This document shows positions 16,918-25,538 of a stretch of DNA of 64,000 bases, in pieces. The translations under genes and the position numbers were made by a program. The notes under the pieces were generated by a model, which did no database searches, had not been told where the DNA came from, and saw nothing but the letters and a program-made list of their open reading frames with translations. Position 1 is the first letter of the stretch. Every line of letters starts with the position of its first letter. This DNA comes from Caulobacter endophyticus (GTDB lineage Bacteria > Pseudomonadota > Alphaproteobacteria > Caulobacterales > Caulobacteraceae). Location of the stretch: positions 37,480 through 101,479 of the forward strand of contig NZ_QDKQ01000026.1 in NCBI RefSeq assembly GCF_003116815.1, written 5' to 3'.

Positions 16918-17550
16918 TCAGGGCAGGCCGAGATACTTGTGTGTCTGGACGCTTAAACGCCATTTGGGGTGGGCAAGGCAATAGGCGACGGCCAATTGCG
17001 TGTTCCTGTCGCGGTCCGGACCGTCCATCGGCTGCAGGTAGAAGCGCTCGAAATCCATGTCCGCGAACCGCTCGGGCATGGCCTTTTCCTGCGGGAAGAC
17101 GAGCTTCAGCTCCTGGCCCGAGGTCTGTACCACCGGGGCGTCGGCCTTGGGGCTGACGCAGATCCAGTCGATGCCGTCGATGGCTGGCAGGGTGCCGTTG
17201 CTCTCCATGGCGATCTGGAAGCCGCGCGCATGCAGGGCCTCGACGATCGCCGCGTCCAGCTGCAGCAGCGGCTCGCCGCCGGTGCAGACCACGAGGCGAT
17301 CATCCAGCCCGCCGGTCCAGGCGGCCTCGACCGCGTCGGCCAGGGCGTCGGCGGTGGCGAACTTGCCCCCGCCCTCCCCGTCCGTGCCGACGAAGTCAGT
17401 GTCGCAGAAGGTGCAGACGGCCTTGTGGCGGTCCTGCTCGCGGCCGGTCCACAGGTTGCAGCCCGAAAAGCGGCAGAACACGGCCGCCTTGCCCGCCTGG
17501 CCGCCTTCGCCCTGCAGGGTCAGGAAGATCTCCTTGACGGAATAGGTCAC
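16918..17550 (-). CDS. queE: 7-carboxy-7-deazaguanine synthase
   Basis: A 210-residue radical SAM enzyme that contracts carboxytetrahydropterin to CDG. The expanded cluster motif is visible: [19 protein letters not shown] (about residues 30-48), with a long spacer between the first and second Cys as in QueE. TGGEPLLQ follows near 93. The start is GTG 17550, overlapping the queC stop by 4 bp (GTGA), so queC-queE are coupled and queD follows in the same direction. Confidence 0.92.
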   Translation of the reverse strand: MTYSVKEIFLTLQGEGGQAGKAAVFCRFSGCNLWTGREQDRHKAVCTFCDTDFVGTDGEGGGKFATADALADAVEAAWTGGLDDRLVVCTGGEPLLQLDAAIVEALHARGFQIAMESNGTLPAIDGIDWICVSPKADAPVVQTSGQELKLVFPQEKAMPERFADMDFERFYLQPMDGPDRDRNTQLAVAYCLAHPKWRLSVQTHKYLGLP

Positions 17551-18299
17551 GGGACCAGGACCTCGCGCCCGGCCGCGTCCCATTCGGCGTAGCCCTTTTC
17601 GCGCAGCTCGCAGGCCGGGCATTGCCCGCAACCGTGGCCCCACGGGTGCAGCTGCCCGCGCTCGCCCTGGTAGCAGGTGTGGCTCTCGACCACGATCAGG
17701 TCGACCAGGTCCTCGCCGCCCAACTGCTTGGCCAGCGCCCAGGTCTGCGCCTTGGTCAGGTGCATCAGCGGGGTCTCGACGCGGAAATTGCGGTCCATGC
17801 CCAAGTTCATGGCGCTCTGCATGGCGTCCAGCGTGTCGCGGCGGCAGTCGGGATAGCCCGAGAAGTCGGTCTCGCACATGCCGCCGACCAGGGCGTCGAT
17901 GCCCCGGCGATCGGCCAGGGCCGCCGCGTAGATCAGGAAGACGAGGTTGCGGCCGGGCACGAAGGTCGACGGCAGGCCGCGCTCGGTCATCTCGATGGCG
18001 CGGTCGGCGGTCAGAGCTGATTGGGCGACGGCGCCGAAGCTCCTGATGTCGAGGACATGGTCCTCGCCCAGGCGATCGGCCCAGTGCGGAAAGCGGGCGG
18101 CGACTTGGCGGCGGACGGCCTTGCGGGCCTCCATCTCGACCGAATGGCGCTGGCCGTAGTCGAAGCCCAGGGTTTCGACGCGCGCATAGCGCTCGAGCGC
18201 CCAGGCCAGGCAGACGCTGGAATCCTGGCCGCCGGAGAACAGCACCAGGGCGGCGCCCGCGGGCGCCGAAGGCGAAGAAGACTTAGGAGATGCGGACAT
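17547..18299 (-). CDS. queC: 7-cyano-7-deazaguanine synthase
   Basis: A 250-residue ATP-dependent enzyme that makes preQ0 from CDG and ammonia. The PP-loop [15 protein letters not shown] is near residues 20-34, GRNLVFL is in the middle, and the zinc site near the C-terminus is CYQGE with CGQCPAC. The start MSASPKSSS at 18299 has an AGGAGC Shine-Dalgarno 6 nt upstream. It is the first gene of the queCED operon. Together with gluQ in this window it implies full queuosine tRNA modification. Confidence 0.94.
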   Translation of the reverse strand: MSASPKSSSPSAPAGAALVLFSGGQDSSVCLAWALERYARVETLGFDYGQRHSVEMEARKAVRRQVAARFPHWADRLGEDHVLDIRSFGAVAQSALTADRAIEMTERGLPSTFVPGRNLVFLIYAAALADRRGIDALVGGMCETDFSGYPDCRRDTLDAMQSAMNLGMDRNFRVETPLMHLTKAQTWALAKQLGGEDLVDLIVVESHTCYQGERGQLHPWGHGCGQCPACELREKGYAEWDAAGREVLVP

Positions 18300-18770
18300 G
18301 CCCGCTCCTGTACACGACCTTGCCCTCGGCTGGAACGGCGGCGCACGAACGGACGCCGCCACCCTTCAAGGAACGCCGTTTTGCGCTGTACCTTTTACGG
18401 GAATAGGCCAAGATACGCCCCGTGGGGGAGCGGATTTCCTCGCTGTATTCAGCCTATCCGCACGCTTGACCATACGTCAGGCGATACACCCGTTTTTCTA
18501 ATTTCTGCGAAAACGTGAAATTTCAACAATCAGGTGACGTTGCGGAAAGTGAAAAGCCGTAACCTATCGCTGTTTACTTACAGCGACGCCAGTTGACAGT
18601 CAAAGAACGCAAGTATGCAATCTCGCAAAGTCGAAGCAGGTCTGCCGGACACCTGCGCGCCGATCTCCGCAACGGAGATACGACAATGAAAACGTGCGGC
18701 GACGAGGAAACAACGGGACGCGGATAGGGGCCGCCAACAAGGCGTCATCGCGTCCAGGGAGGGATTTCGA
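18300..18770. promoter_or_regulatory. 470-bp divergent promoter region (queC / TonB receptor) with several palindromes
   Basis: No gene is seen. It contains four dyads. TGAAATTTCA is at 18516-18525. CGCTGT-TTACTT-ACAGCG is at 18568-18585. GCAGGT-N9-ACCTGC is at 18636-18656. ATCTCCG-CAA-CGGAGAT is at 18663-18679, which could form a stem in the receptor 5' leader. The region 18450-18600 is AT-rich relative to its surroundings. A nutrient-responsive repressor site for the receptor is likely but unidentified. Confidence 0.45.
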
Positions 18771-21764
18771 ATGACGCAGACCCCGCGCTTGCGGCGCCTC
18801 TTGGCCATGGGCGCTTCCGCCGCCGTGCTGACCGCCGTGGCCGCCCCGGCCGCCTTCGCCCAGACACAGGTTCCGGCCAAGCCGGCCTCCGACAACGTGA
18901 TCGAGGAACTGGTCGTCACCGCCCAGAAGAAGGAAGAAGCCCTTCAGGACGTGCCGATCGCGGTCTCGGCCTTCAGCCAGGACAGCCTTGAAGCCCAGAA
19001 GATCGACGGCGGCCCCAACCTGCAGCAGGCCATCCCGAACGTCAGCTTCGGCAAGAGCAACTTCACCAACAGCTTCAACTTCCAGATCCGCGGCATCGGC
19101 TCCAAGGGCGTCGGCGTCTCGGCCGACAACGGCGTCGGCGTACATCTCAACAACGCCCCACTGCAGGCCAGCAACCTGTTCGAGGCCGAGTTCTACGACG
19201 TGGAGCGGGTGGAAGTGCTGCGCGGCCCGCAAGGCACGCTGTACGGGCGCAACGCCACCGGCGGCGTCGTCAACATCATCACCGCCAAGCCGGCCGACCG
19301 CTTCGAGGCCCTGGGCCGCGTCGAGTACGGCAACTACGACACCAGGAAGGTGCGCGGGATGGTCAACATCCCGATCGTCGAGGAGAAGATGGCCCTGCGC
19401 ATAGCGGGCGCCCTCGTGCAGCGCGACGGCTTCGTCACCAACACCTTCAACAACAAGAAGGTCGACGACCGCGACCTCTACTCCACCCGCGTCAGCCTGG
19501 CGGTGAACCCGAACGAGCGCCTGCGCGTCAACCTGATGTGGGAGCACTTCAAGGAAGACGACAACCGCGCCCGCATCGGCAAGCAGCTCTGCACCAAGGA
19601 CGATGGGCCGGCTACGGTCGGCGGCGTGGCCACCGGCACATCGCGCCGCTACCTGACGCAAGGCTGCGCCTCGGCCAGCCTGTACAGCAACGCCGCCTAT
19701 GGCACGGTCAACACCTCGGGCACGCTCTACGGCGTGCTGGGCAACCTGGTCGGCTTCACCAGCGGCGACCTGAACGCCGGCGACACGGTCACCCGCGACC
19801 TGCGCGAGATCGAGACCCGCTTCGACCCGATCTACCGATCGACCTCGGACGTCTACCAGTTCAACTTCGCCTACGACCTGACCGACCAGCTGACCTTCAC
19901 GTCGCTGAGCTCGATCAGCAACAGCGAGGTCTATTCCAAGCAGGACTACTTCCGGAACATCTCGCCAGGCACGTTCAACAGCACGGCCCTGACGCCGGGC
20001 GGCAACTTCACCGACCCGCAGACCGGCACGGCCAACACCTTCCTGACCTATGACATCTCATCGTCGAACGCCAAGCAGATCAGCCAGGAGTTCCGTCTGC
20101 AGTCCGCTTTCGACGGGCCGATCAACTTCAACATCGGCGGCATCTACTTCGACTACAAGGGCACGACCGACTACTACGTGGTGTCGAACGGCCTGACGAT
20201 CTCGGCCCTGGCGCTGAACTTCCAGAACACCGGCAACCCGAACTGCAATCCAACCACGACGGCCAACTGCATCGGCATCGACACCTCGCCGACGCCCAAT
20301 GGCCAGGGCCACAACTACTTCGACAACCGCACGCCCTACCACCTGAAGGCTACGGCGCTGTTCGGCGAGGTCTACTGGCAGGCCAGCGAGGACCTGAAAT
20401 TCACCCTGGGCCTGCGCCAGACGCGCGACAAGAAGACCACCGACAACATCTCCACCGCCCTGCTGGCCCCGGGCTACGGCCTGGTCACCGGCACGCCGGC
20501 GCAGCAGAAGTCGGACTTCAAGGAGCTTACCGGGCGCCTCGGCTTCGACTACAAGGCCAACCTGCCGTTCACCGACGAGACCCTGCTCTACGCCTTCTAT
20601 TCCAAGGGCTACAAGGGCGGCGGCGCCAATCCGCCAGGGGCCATCGGCGTGGCCGGCGTGGCGGCGACCTACCAGCCGGAATTCGTCAACGCCTACGAGA
20701 TCGGGGCCAAGAACACCCTGATGGGCGGCAGCCTGCTGCTGAACGCCACAGGCTTCTACTACGACTACCAAGGCTACCAGATCTCGAAGATCGTCAACCG
20801 CACCTCGGTCAACGAGAACATCGACGCCAAGGTCTGGGGCGTCGAGCTGGAAACCCTGTGGCAGCCGGTCAAGGGCCTGCGCCTCAACGCCAACGTCGGC
20901 TACCTGAACACCCAGATCAAGGACGGCGTGTCGTCGATCGACGTCATGAACCGCACCCAGAACGACCCGGCCCTGACCCTGGTCAAGGCGGCCCGGCCGA
21001 CCGCCGCGCTCGGCAGCAACTGCGTGCTGACCACCGCCGGCGTGGCGACCATCATCGGCGCGGGCCTGGGCGGCACCCTGCCGCTGGCCTGCGCTGGGCC
21101 TGGCGTGGGGGCCAGCAGCTACTACAGCAACCTGGCCAACACCCTCTACACCCTGCCCACCGCCAGCGGCGGGGCGGGCCTGACCGCGGCCCAGGCCACG
21201 GCGGTGCAGACCATCCTGGCGGCGGCCGGCGGCCCGGCGGCGGGGGCCTCGACCCTGGCCGGCGCGCTGATCTCGCAGGGCTTCACCCCGGCCCAGGCCA
21301 CGGGCCTGGTGACGGTGGCTCTGACGGCCAACACCCTGGCCAACGGCGTGGGCCTCTACAACTACGCGGCCGGGGCCTCGATCGACGGCCGCGCCGCCGA
21401 CCTGTCGGGCAACGAACTGCCCAACTCTCCGCACTGGACCCTGTCGCTCGGCGCCCAATACACCTGGGACCTGCCGTCGGGCTGGGCCGCCACCGTGCGC
21501 GGCGACTACTACCGGCAGAGCGAGCAGTACGCCCGCATCTACAACACCGAGTACGACCGGCTGAAATCCTGGGAGAACGTCAACCTGACGCTCAAGATCG
21601 AGAAGCCGGAACTGGGCCTGTCGATCGACGCCTATGTGAAGAACCTTCTGAACAAGACGCCGATCACCGACGCCTACACCACCGACGACACCTCGGGCCT
21701 GTTCACCAACGTCTACACGCTGGAGCCCCGCCTCTACGGGGTCAGCCTGACCAAGACCTGGTGA
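18771..21764 (+). CDS. TonB-dependent outer-membrane receptor
   Basis: A 997-residue receptor with a signal peptide (cleaved after AFA near residue 30), a plug domain (VIEELVVTAQKKEEALQDVP through LRGPQGTLYGRNATGG near 150-165), and a 22-strand-type barrel ending LEPRLYGVSLTKTW with a terminal aromatic residue. It takes up a siderophore, vitamin or glycan through TonB/ExbBD energy; the substrate is not evident. An unusual Ala/Gly-rich stretch at about 745-870, including NTLYTLPTASGGAGLTAAQA, interrupts the barrel. A strong Shine-Dalgarno (AGGGAGGG) precedes ATG 18771. Confidence 0.95.
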   Translation: MTQTPRLRRLLAMGASAAVLTAVAAPAAFAQTQVPAKPASDNVIEELVVTAQKKEEALQDVPIAVSAFSQDSLEAQKIDGGPNLQQAIPNVSFGKSNFTNSFNFQIRGIGSKGVGVSADNGVGVHLNNAPLQASNLFEAEFYDVERVEVLRGPQGTLYGRNATGGVVNIITAKPADRFEALGRVEYGNYDTRKVRGMVNIPIVEEKMALRIAGALVQRDGFVTNTFNNKKVDDRDLYSTRVSLAVNPNERLRVNLMWEHFKEDDNRARIGKQLCTKDDGPATVGGVATGTSRRYLTQGCASASLYSNAAYGTVNTSGTLYGVLGNLVGFTSGDLNAGDTVTRDLREIETRFDPIYRSTSDVYQFNFAYDLTDQLTFTSLSSISNSEVYSKQDYFRNISPGTFNSTALTPGGNFTDPQTGTANTFLTYDISSSNAKQISQEFRLQSAFDGPINFNIGGIYFDYKGTTDYYVVSNGLTISALALNFQNTGNPNCNPTTTANCIGIDTSPTPNGQGHNYFDNRTPYHLKATALFGEVYWQASEDLKFTLGLRQTRDKKTTDNISTALLAPGYGLVTGTPAQQKSDFKELTGRLGFDYKANLPFTDETLLYAFYSKGYKGGGANPPGAIGVAGVAATYQPEFVNAYEIGAKNTLMGGSLLLNATGFYYDYQGYQISKIVNRTSVNENIDAKVWGVELETLWQPVKGLRLNANVGYLNTQIKDGVSSIDVMNRTQNDPALTLVKAARPTAALGSNCVLTTAGVATIIGAGLGGTLPLACAGPGVGASSYYSNLANTLYTLPTASGGAGLTAAQATAVQTILAAAGGPAAGASTLAGALISQGFTPAQATGLVTVALTANTLANGVGLYNYAAGASIDGRAADLSGNELPNSPHWTLSLGAQYTWDLPSGWAATVRGDYYRQSEQYARIYNTEYDRLKSWENVNLTLKIEKPELGLSIDAYVKNLLNKTPITDAYTTDDTSGLFTNVYTLEPRLYGVSLTKTW

Positions 21765-21793
21765 CCTGATCGGGCCGGATCGGCTCGAGAGCG

Positions 21794-21831
21794 AGGGGCG
21801 GCGGATGCAAATCCTCCGCCCCTTCTGCTTT
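21794..21831 (+). terminator. Rho-independent terminator of the TonB receptor gene
   Basis: GGGGCGGCGGAT, a GCAA tetraloop and ATCCTCCGCCCC form a 12-bp stem with one mismatch, followed by TTCTGCTTT. It lies 30 bp past the receptor stop. Confidence 0.7.
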
Positions 21832-21907
21832 CAGTGCTGTGACTTAACGACTCTGCAAGGCCAGGTCGTCCAAGCTGTGAACTCCCCCGACGCCAGCCCC
21901 CGGCCGC

Positions 21908-23434
21908 ATGGAAACGCTCGCCCGCCTCATCGATCGCCGCAATCCGGTCGACCCAAGCACGTCCTGCCGGACGGTGCTGGAGATCTTCGCGAGCGAACCC
22001 GCCCTCGCCGCCCTCGCGGTTACGCAGGACGGCGCGCCGATCGGTCTCGTCTATCGCGACGTCTTCGTCGGCCAGATGCTGGTGGCCGCCGAGCACCTGA
22101 ACGCGCGCCCCATCTCCGAGGTCATGGACCCCGAGCCGCGCAGCGTGCGCGTCGGCATGGAGCCCGGCCTCTTCGTTGACACCCTGGCCCAAAGCGCCAC
22201 CCCCGTCTTCCGCACCGCCTTCGTAGCCACCGACGAGAACGGCCAGTATGTGGGCGTCGGCGGCCTGGCCTCCCTGCTCGCTTCGCACCGCCGCAAGCAG
22301 CGCGAGGCCCGCGAGGCCATGGGCCTGGTCGAGCGCATGGCGCACGACATTGGCCTGCACCTGGACGGCGTCCAGGCCTTCACCGACCGGCTGGAGCAGC
22401 AGCGCCTGGCGCCCGATGCGGCCGCCTGCGTACGCGCCATCAGCGACACCAGCCGCGACATGAGCGACATTCTGGGCCGGGCCATGGACTTGCACCGCGC
22501 CGCGACCGGCGGCCTGTCGCTGTCGCCCGAGCCGACCCGCCTGCGCGATCTGGCCGACGCGGTCGAGGCCCGCTGGGCCCCGCGCGCGGCCGAAAGCGGC
22601 TCCACCCTGCTGTTCTCCTATGACGGCGAGCCCGAGGCCGCCGCCCTGGTCGATCCCTCGCGCCTGCTGCAGGTGTTCGACGCCCTGATCGACGGCGCCC
22701 TGGCCCACGGCCGCGGCGTGATCGAAGCCAGCCTGCGGGCCCGTCTCGACGACGGCCGCCTGCGCCTGGAAGGCGACGTGCGCGACAACGCCGCCGCCGT
22801 CACCGCCGAAGAGCGCCTGGCCCGCGTGTTCGACCCGCTCGGCGAAGGGCGCATGGACGACCGCGCCGAGATGGCCCTGGGCGTGGGCATGGCCCTGGCT
22901 CACCGCGTGCTGCGCGAGATGGGCGGCCAGGTGCGCGCCGAACCCAATCGCGGCGCCGGCCTGACCCTCCGCTTCGCCCTCACCGCCCCGGCCGCCCAGG
23001 TCGAGACCGGTCAGGACGAGGAGGATCTCAGCGTCTCGGCCCGTCCGGCCCACATCCTGATCGTCGACGACAACGCCACCAACCGCATGGTCGCCGAGGC
23101 GCTGTGCGAGATGTTCGACTGCACCTCCGAGCAGGTGGCCGACGGCGTCGAGGCGGTGGAAGCCGCCCGCACCGGCCGCTTCGACCTGATCCTGATGGAT
23201 ATCAAGATGCCGCGCATGGACGGGGTGGCCGCCACCCGCGCCATCCGCGAGTTGCCCGGCCCAGCCGGCGTTGCCCCGATCGTCGCTCTGACCGCCAACG
23301 CCGGTTCCGAGGACGTCGCGGTCTATCTGGCTGCCGGCATGCAGGACGTGGTCGAAAAGCCGATCAAGCCCGAGCGCCTGGCCATCGTGCTGAGCGCCCT
23401 GCTGGGCGGCGAGGACGAGCAGGAAGCCGCCTGA
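21908..23434 (+). CDS. Hybrid sensor kinase-like protein with degenerate catalytic motifs and a receiver domain
   Basis: A 508-residue soluble protein in three parts. Residues 1-130 look like a CBS-type sensory pair (SEVMDPEPRSVRVGME and FVATDENGQYVGV). Residues 130-360 form a histidine-kinase-like core. Residues 379-500 are a receiver domain with IVDDN, phospho-acceptor LILMDIKMPRMDG (D431), VALTAN and EKPIKP. The H-box is atypical (MAHDIGLHLDG, H146) and the N-box lacks its Asn (LLQVFDALIDGALAHG), so kinase activity is doubtful. The receiver is canonical. Similar pseudokinase-receiver proteins act as phosphorelay or second-messenger sensors. Confidence 0.8.
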   Translation: METLARLIDRRNPVDPSTSCRTVLEIFASEPALAALAVTQDGAPIGLVYRDVFVGQMLVAAEHLNARPISEVMDPEPRSVRVGMEPGLFVDTLAQSATPVFRTAFVATDENGQYVGVGGLASLLASHRRKQREAREAMGLVERMAHDIGLHLDGVQAFTDRLEQQRLAPDAAACVRAISDTSRDMSDILGRAMDLHRAATGGLSLSPEPTRLRDLADAVEARWAPRAAESGSTLLFSYDGEPEAAALVDPSRLLQVFDALIDGALAHGRGVIEASLRARLDDGRLRLEGDVRDNAAAVTAEERLARVFDPLGEGRMDDRAEMALGVGMALAHRVLREMGGQVRAEPNRGAGLTLRFALTAPAAQVETGQDEEDLSVSARPAHILIVDDNATNRMVAEALCEMFDCTSEQVADGVEAVEAARTGRFDLILMDIKMPRMDGVAATRAIRELPGPAGVAPIVALTANAGSEDVAVYLAAGMQDVVEKPIKPERLAIVLSALLGGEDEQEAA

Positions 23435-23600
23435 ACGGTTCGCCGACAGTATACGGCCGCCCTCAACCTTGGCGAAAGCTCACCTACGGGAAGTTGTCCC
23501 TAGTGTTTGCTTGAGTAGAGTCCGCGACACATCGACGCCGCTACTGGCGCGTTCATCATGACGCCTCTAAGTTGATGAAGGAGCGGGAGGCGTTGGCGTC

Positions 23601-24329
23601 GTGTTGAATTCGGCCGAACAGCAGGCTTGGGAATTCCTGAGCAAGGCGCCGCACTACGATGCGCCGGCCGATGTCGAAGCTCACTTCGGTCGCGCCCTGG
23701 CCGCCTTCGGCTACGACCGCTTCGCCGCCACGCTGGTCAACGCCGAGCGCTACGGCAAGGAGCCGCCGGCCCTGTCGCGCCAGGATTTCGAGGCCTGGGA
23801 CGCCCGCTACTGGGGCGAACGCCACGTCGTCCACGATCCGTGCGTCAAGCTGCTGCTGAAGTCGAGCAAGGCCTTCGCCTGGTCGGACGCCAAGCCCCTG
23901 GGCGACCAGCGGGCGCAGGCCATGTGGGGCGAGGCCTCCGAGTTCGGCATGAACGACGGCTATGTTGTGCGGGTGTTCGGCCCGGCCGGCCACGAGGTGC
24001 TGATCCGCATGGCCACGAACGCGCCCGACACCGATCCGGCCAACCGCGCCGTGGTCGAGAGCCTGGCCACCGTGTTCGGCACCATTATGCTCAAGCATTG
24101 GGAAATGCAGGACGACAAGCCCGACTATGGGGTGATCTCCGAGCGCCAGGCCGAGTGCCTGTACTGGGCCAGCCGCGGAAAGACCGACTGGGAGATCGGG
24201 GCGATCCTCGAGCTGTCGCCGCGCACCGTCCACCATCACATCGAGGCTGCCAAGAAGCGCCTGGGCGTCGTCAAGCGCCAGGAAGCGGTCATGAAGGCCG
24301 GCGAGCTTGGCCTGCTTAAGGCCAGCTGA
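23601..24329 (+). CDS. LuxR-type quorum-sensing regulator
   Basis: A 242-residue regulator. The N-terminal half (to about residue 165) has the autoinducer-binding layout with EAWDARYWGERHVVHDP. The C-terminal LuxR helix-turn-helix (about 177-235) contains SERQAECLYWASRGKTDWEIG and SPRTVHHHIEAAKKRLGV. The start is GTG 23601 with GGGAGG upstream. An acyl-homoserine lactone synthase gene follows 277 bp downstream on the same strand, so it is the probable cognate receptor. Confidence 0.9.
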   Translation: MLNSAEQQAWEFLSKAPHYDAPADVEAHFGRALAAFGYDRFAATLVNAERYGKEPPALSRQDFEAWDARYWGERHVVHDPCVKLLLKSSKAFAWSDAKPLGDQRAQAMWGEASEFGMNDGYVVRVFGPAGHEVLIRMATNAPDTDPANRAVVESLATVFGTIMLKHWEMQDDKPDYGVISERQAECLYWASRGKTDWEIGAILELSPRTVHHHIEAAKKRLGVVKRQEAVMKAGELGLLKAS

Positions 24330-24355
24330 CCGCCCGCACGCGTAACGCTGGAATA

Positions 24356-24365
24356 TGAAATTTCA
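24356..24365. promoter_or_regulatory. TGAAATTTCA palindrome after luxR
   Basis: A perfect 10-bp AT-rich palindrome in the luxR-luxI intergenic region. The identical 10-mer occurs at 18516-18525 upstream of the TonB receptor. In so GC-rich a sequence two exact copies, both intergenic, are notable, but the binding factor is unknown. Confidence 0.3.
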
Positions 24366-24423
24366 CAACCTTGAATGCGCATCGATCATCTGTTAAATAT
24401 TCGACATATCGCTTCGCGCGTGT

Positions 24424-24449
24424 AGGGCCTCGCTTCACGGAGCCCTTTT
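24424..24449 (+). terminator. Probable terminator of luxR
   Basis: AGGG(C)CTC and GAGCCCT arms, with one bulged C, enclose GCTTCACG and are followed by TTTT. It lies about 95 bp after the luxR stop and would separate luxR from luxI transcription. Confidence 0.55.
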
Positions 24450-24531
24450 GCCCCAAGGTGTGCGTCAGCGCACAGAAGCGCCCTGCCCGATCATAGGTAA
24501 ATGACCCCACGGACTGGGGGCGGCGTGTCGC

Positions 24532-24549
24532 ATAGGCCGTTTGGCCTAT
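24532..24549 (+). promoter_or_regulatory. 18-bp dyad upstream of luxI, candidate lux box
   Basis: ATAGGCC-GTTT-GGCCTAT is a perfect 7-4-7 inverted repeat of the length typical for LuxR-family binding sites. It lies 57-74 bp upstream of the luxI start, where a LuxR activator would overlap or abut the -35 region. The sequence differs from the Vibrio lux box, as is common in alphaproteobacteria. Confidence 0.55.
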
Positions 24550-24581
24550 CGGCGGTTGGGCGGATCATGCCGCCTAATGCG

Positions 24582-24605
24582 GGCTGTCCAGAACGGGGGA
24601 CAGCC
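24582..24605 (+). promoter_or_regulatory. Hairpin covering the luxI ribosome-binding site
   Basis: GGCTGTCC, an 8-nt loop AGAACGGG, and GGACAGCC form a perfect 8-bp stem that ends on the base before the luxI ATG. The only purine-rich Shine-Dalgarno (GGGGGA, 24595-24600) lies in the loop and 3' arm. Folding would hinder ribosome binding. Whether it acts as a translational switch is inference. Confidence 0.5.
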
Positions 24606-25427
24606 ATGATCCACATCATCACCTGCGAAAACCGCCACCTCTACGGGCCCCAGCTGTGGGCCATGCACGAGGAACGCCGCAAGCAGTGCGTCGAGAAGAA
24701 CGGCTGGGTCGACCTGGTCGTGCTCGATGGCGGCGAAGTCGACGACTACGACGACTCCCGCGCCATCTACCTGCTGGGCTTCGACGACGACATGCAGCTG
24801 GAGGTCGGCCTGCGCCTGCGGCCCACCGACGATCGCTGCATGCTGGCCGACAAGTATCCGCAGCTGATCGCGCCGGGCGAGACGCCCAAGAAGGGCTGCG
24901 ACGTCTGGGAGGCCAGCCGCCTGTTCACCACCGAGGCCTATCGCGCCAAGAAGGGCCCGGGTCGGGGAACCCGCGTGTTCGAAGCCTGGGCCGCGGCCAT
25001 GGAGCTGGCGCTGGTCAACAACGTCACCCGCTTCGTCGGCATGATCGACATGGCGCTGTACCCCGGCATCATGAACTCGCCGATCGACACCCGCCTGGTC
25101 GGACTGCCCCGCCCCTACGAGTACGGCGTCGTCGCCGGCTCGGAAATTCTCCTGTCACGGGAACTGTTGCAGAGAGTGCGGGAATCGATCGCCATCGAAT
25201 CCACTGTCGGCTATCACGTCGACGAACTCGACCTGCGGGCCTTTGGCGATCTCGCCGCCGTGCAGCGTCAGGTGCTGCGGGCGATGACGCCCCAGATTCT
25301 TCCGGGTTCGGAGCGCGACGAAACCCTTTCCGCAGAAGCGCTGTACCGCTTGCACGACGCCAGCGGGCGCGCTCGGCGGATCTGGAATCACCGTGATCAG
25401 AAATCGGAGTTTCAGCTTAACGCTTAG
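24606..25427 (+). CDS. luxI: Acyl-homoserine lactone synthase, LuxI family
   Basis: A 273-residue LuxI-type enzyme that makes an acyl-homoserine lactone from SAM and an acyl donor. Conserved landmarks are readable: Arg and Trp in MHEERRKQCVEKNGW (residues 17-31), acidic EVDDYDDSRA near 40-49, GLRLRPTDDRCML with the family Arg near 73, and WEASRLF with the catalytic Glu/Arg near 100. The usual Phe after the first Arg is Cys. It is about 60 residues longer than most LuxI proteins at the C-terminus. It has an upstream dyad and an SD-covering hairpin, and luxR precedes it. Confidence 0.88.
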   Translation: MIHIITCENRHLYGPQLWAMHEERRKQCVEKNGWVDLVVLDGGEVDDYDDSRAIYLLGFDDDMQLEVGLRLRPTDDRCMLADKYPQLIAPGETPKKGCDVWEASRLFTTEAYRAKKGPGRGTRVFEAWAAAMELALVNNVTRFVGMIDMALYPGIMNSPIDTRLVGLPRPYEYGVVAGSEILLSRELLQRVRESIAIESTVGYHVDELDLRAFGDLAAVQRQVLRAMTPQILPGSERDETLSAEALYRLHDASGRARRIWNHRDQKSEFQLNA

Positions 25428-25538
25428 GCGGGGCCCAAGCTCCACCTCAGCGACGTAGCGCCGCACCTGTCCTAGCTCGGCTATCGCCAACGCCCCGGTC
25501 GTGTCATTTTACACAAACAACCGTTGGAGGCGAAAAAG

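Noticed and set aside
16918..17877. Longer queE start overlapping queC
   Set aside because: The added N-terminal residues are the queC sequence in another frame. GTG 17550 gives the family-typical start.
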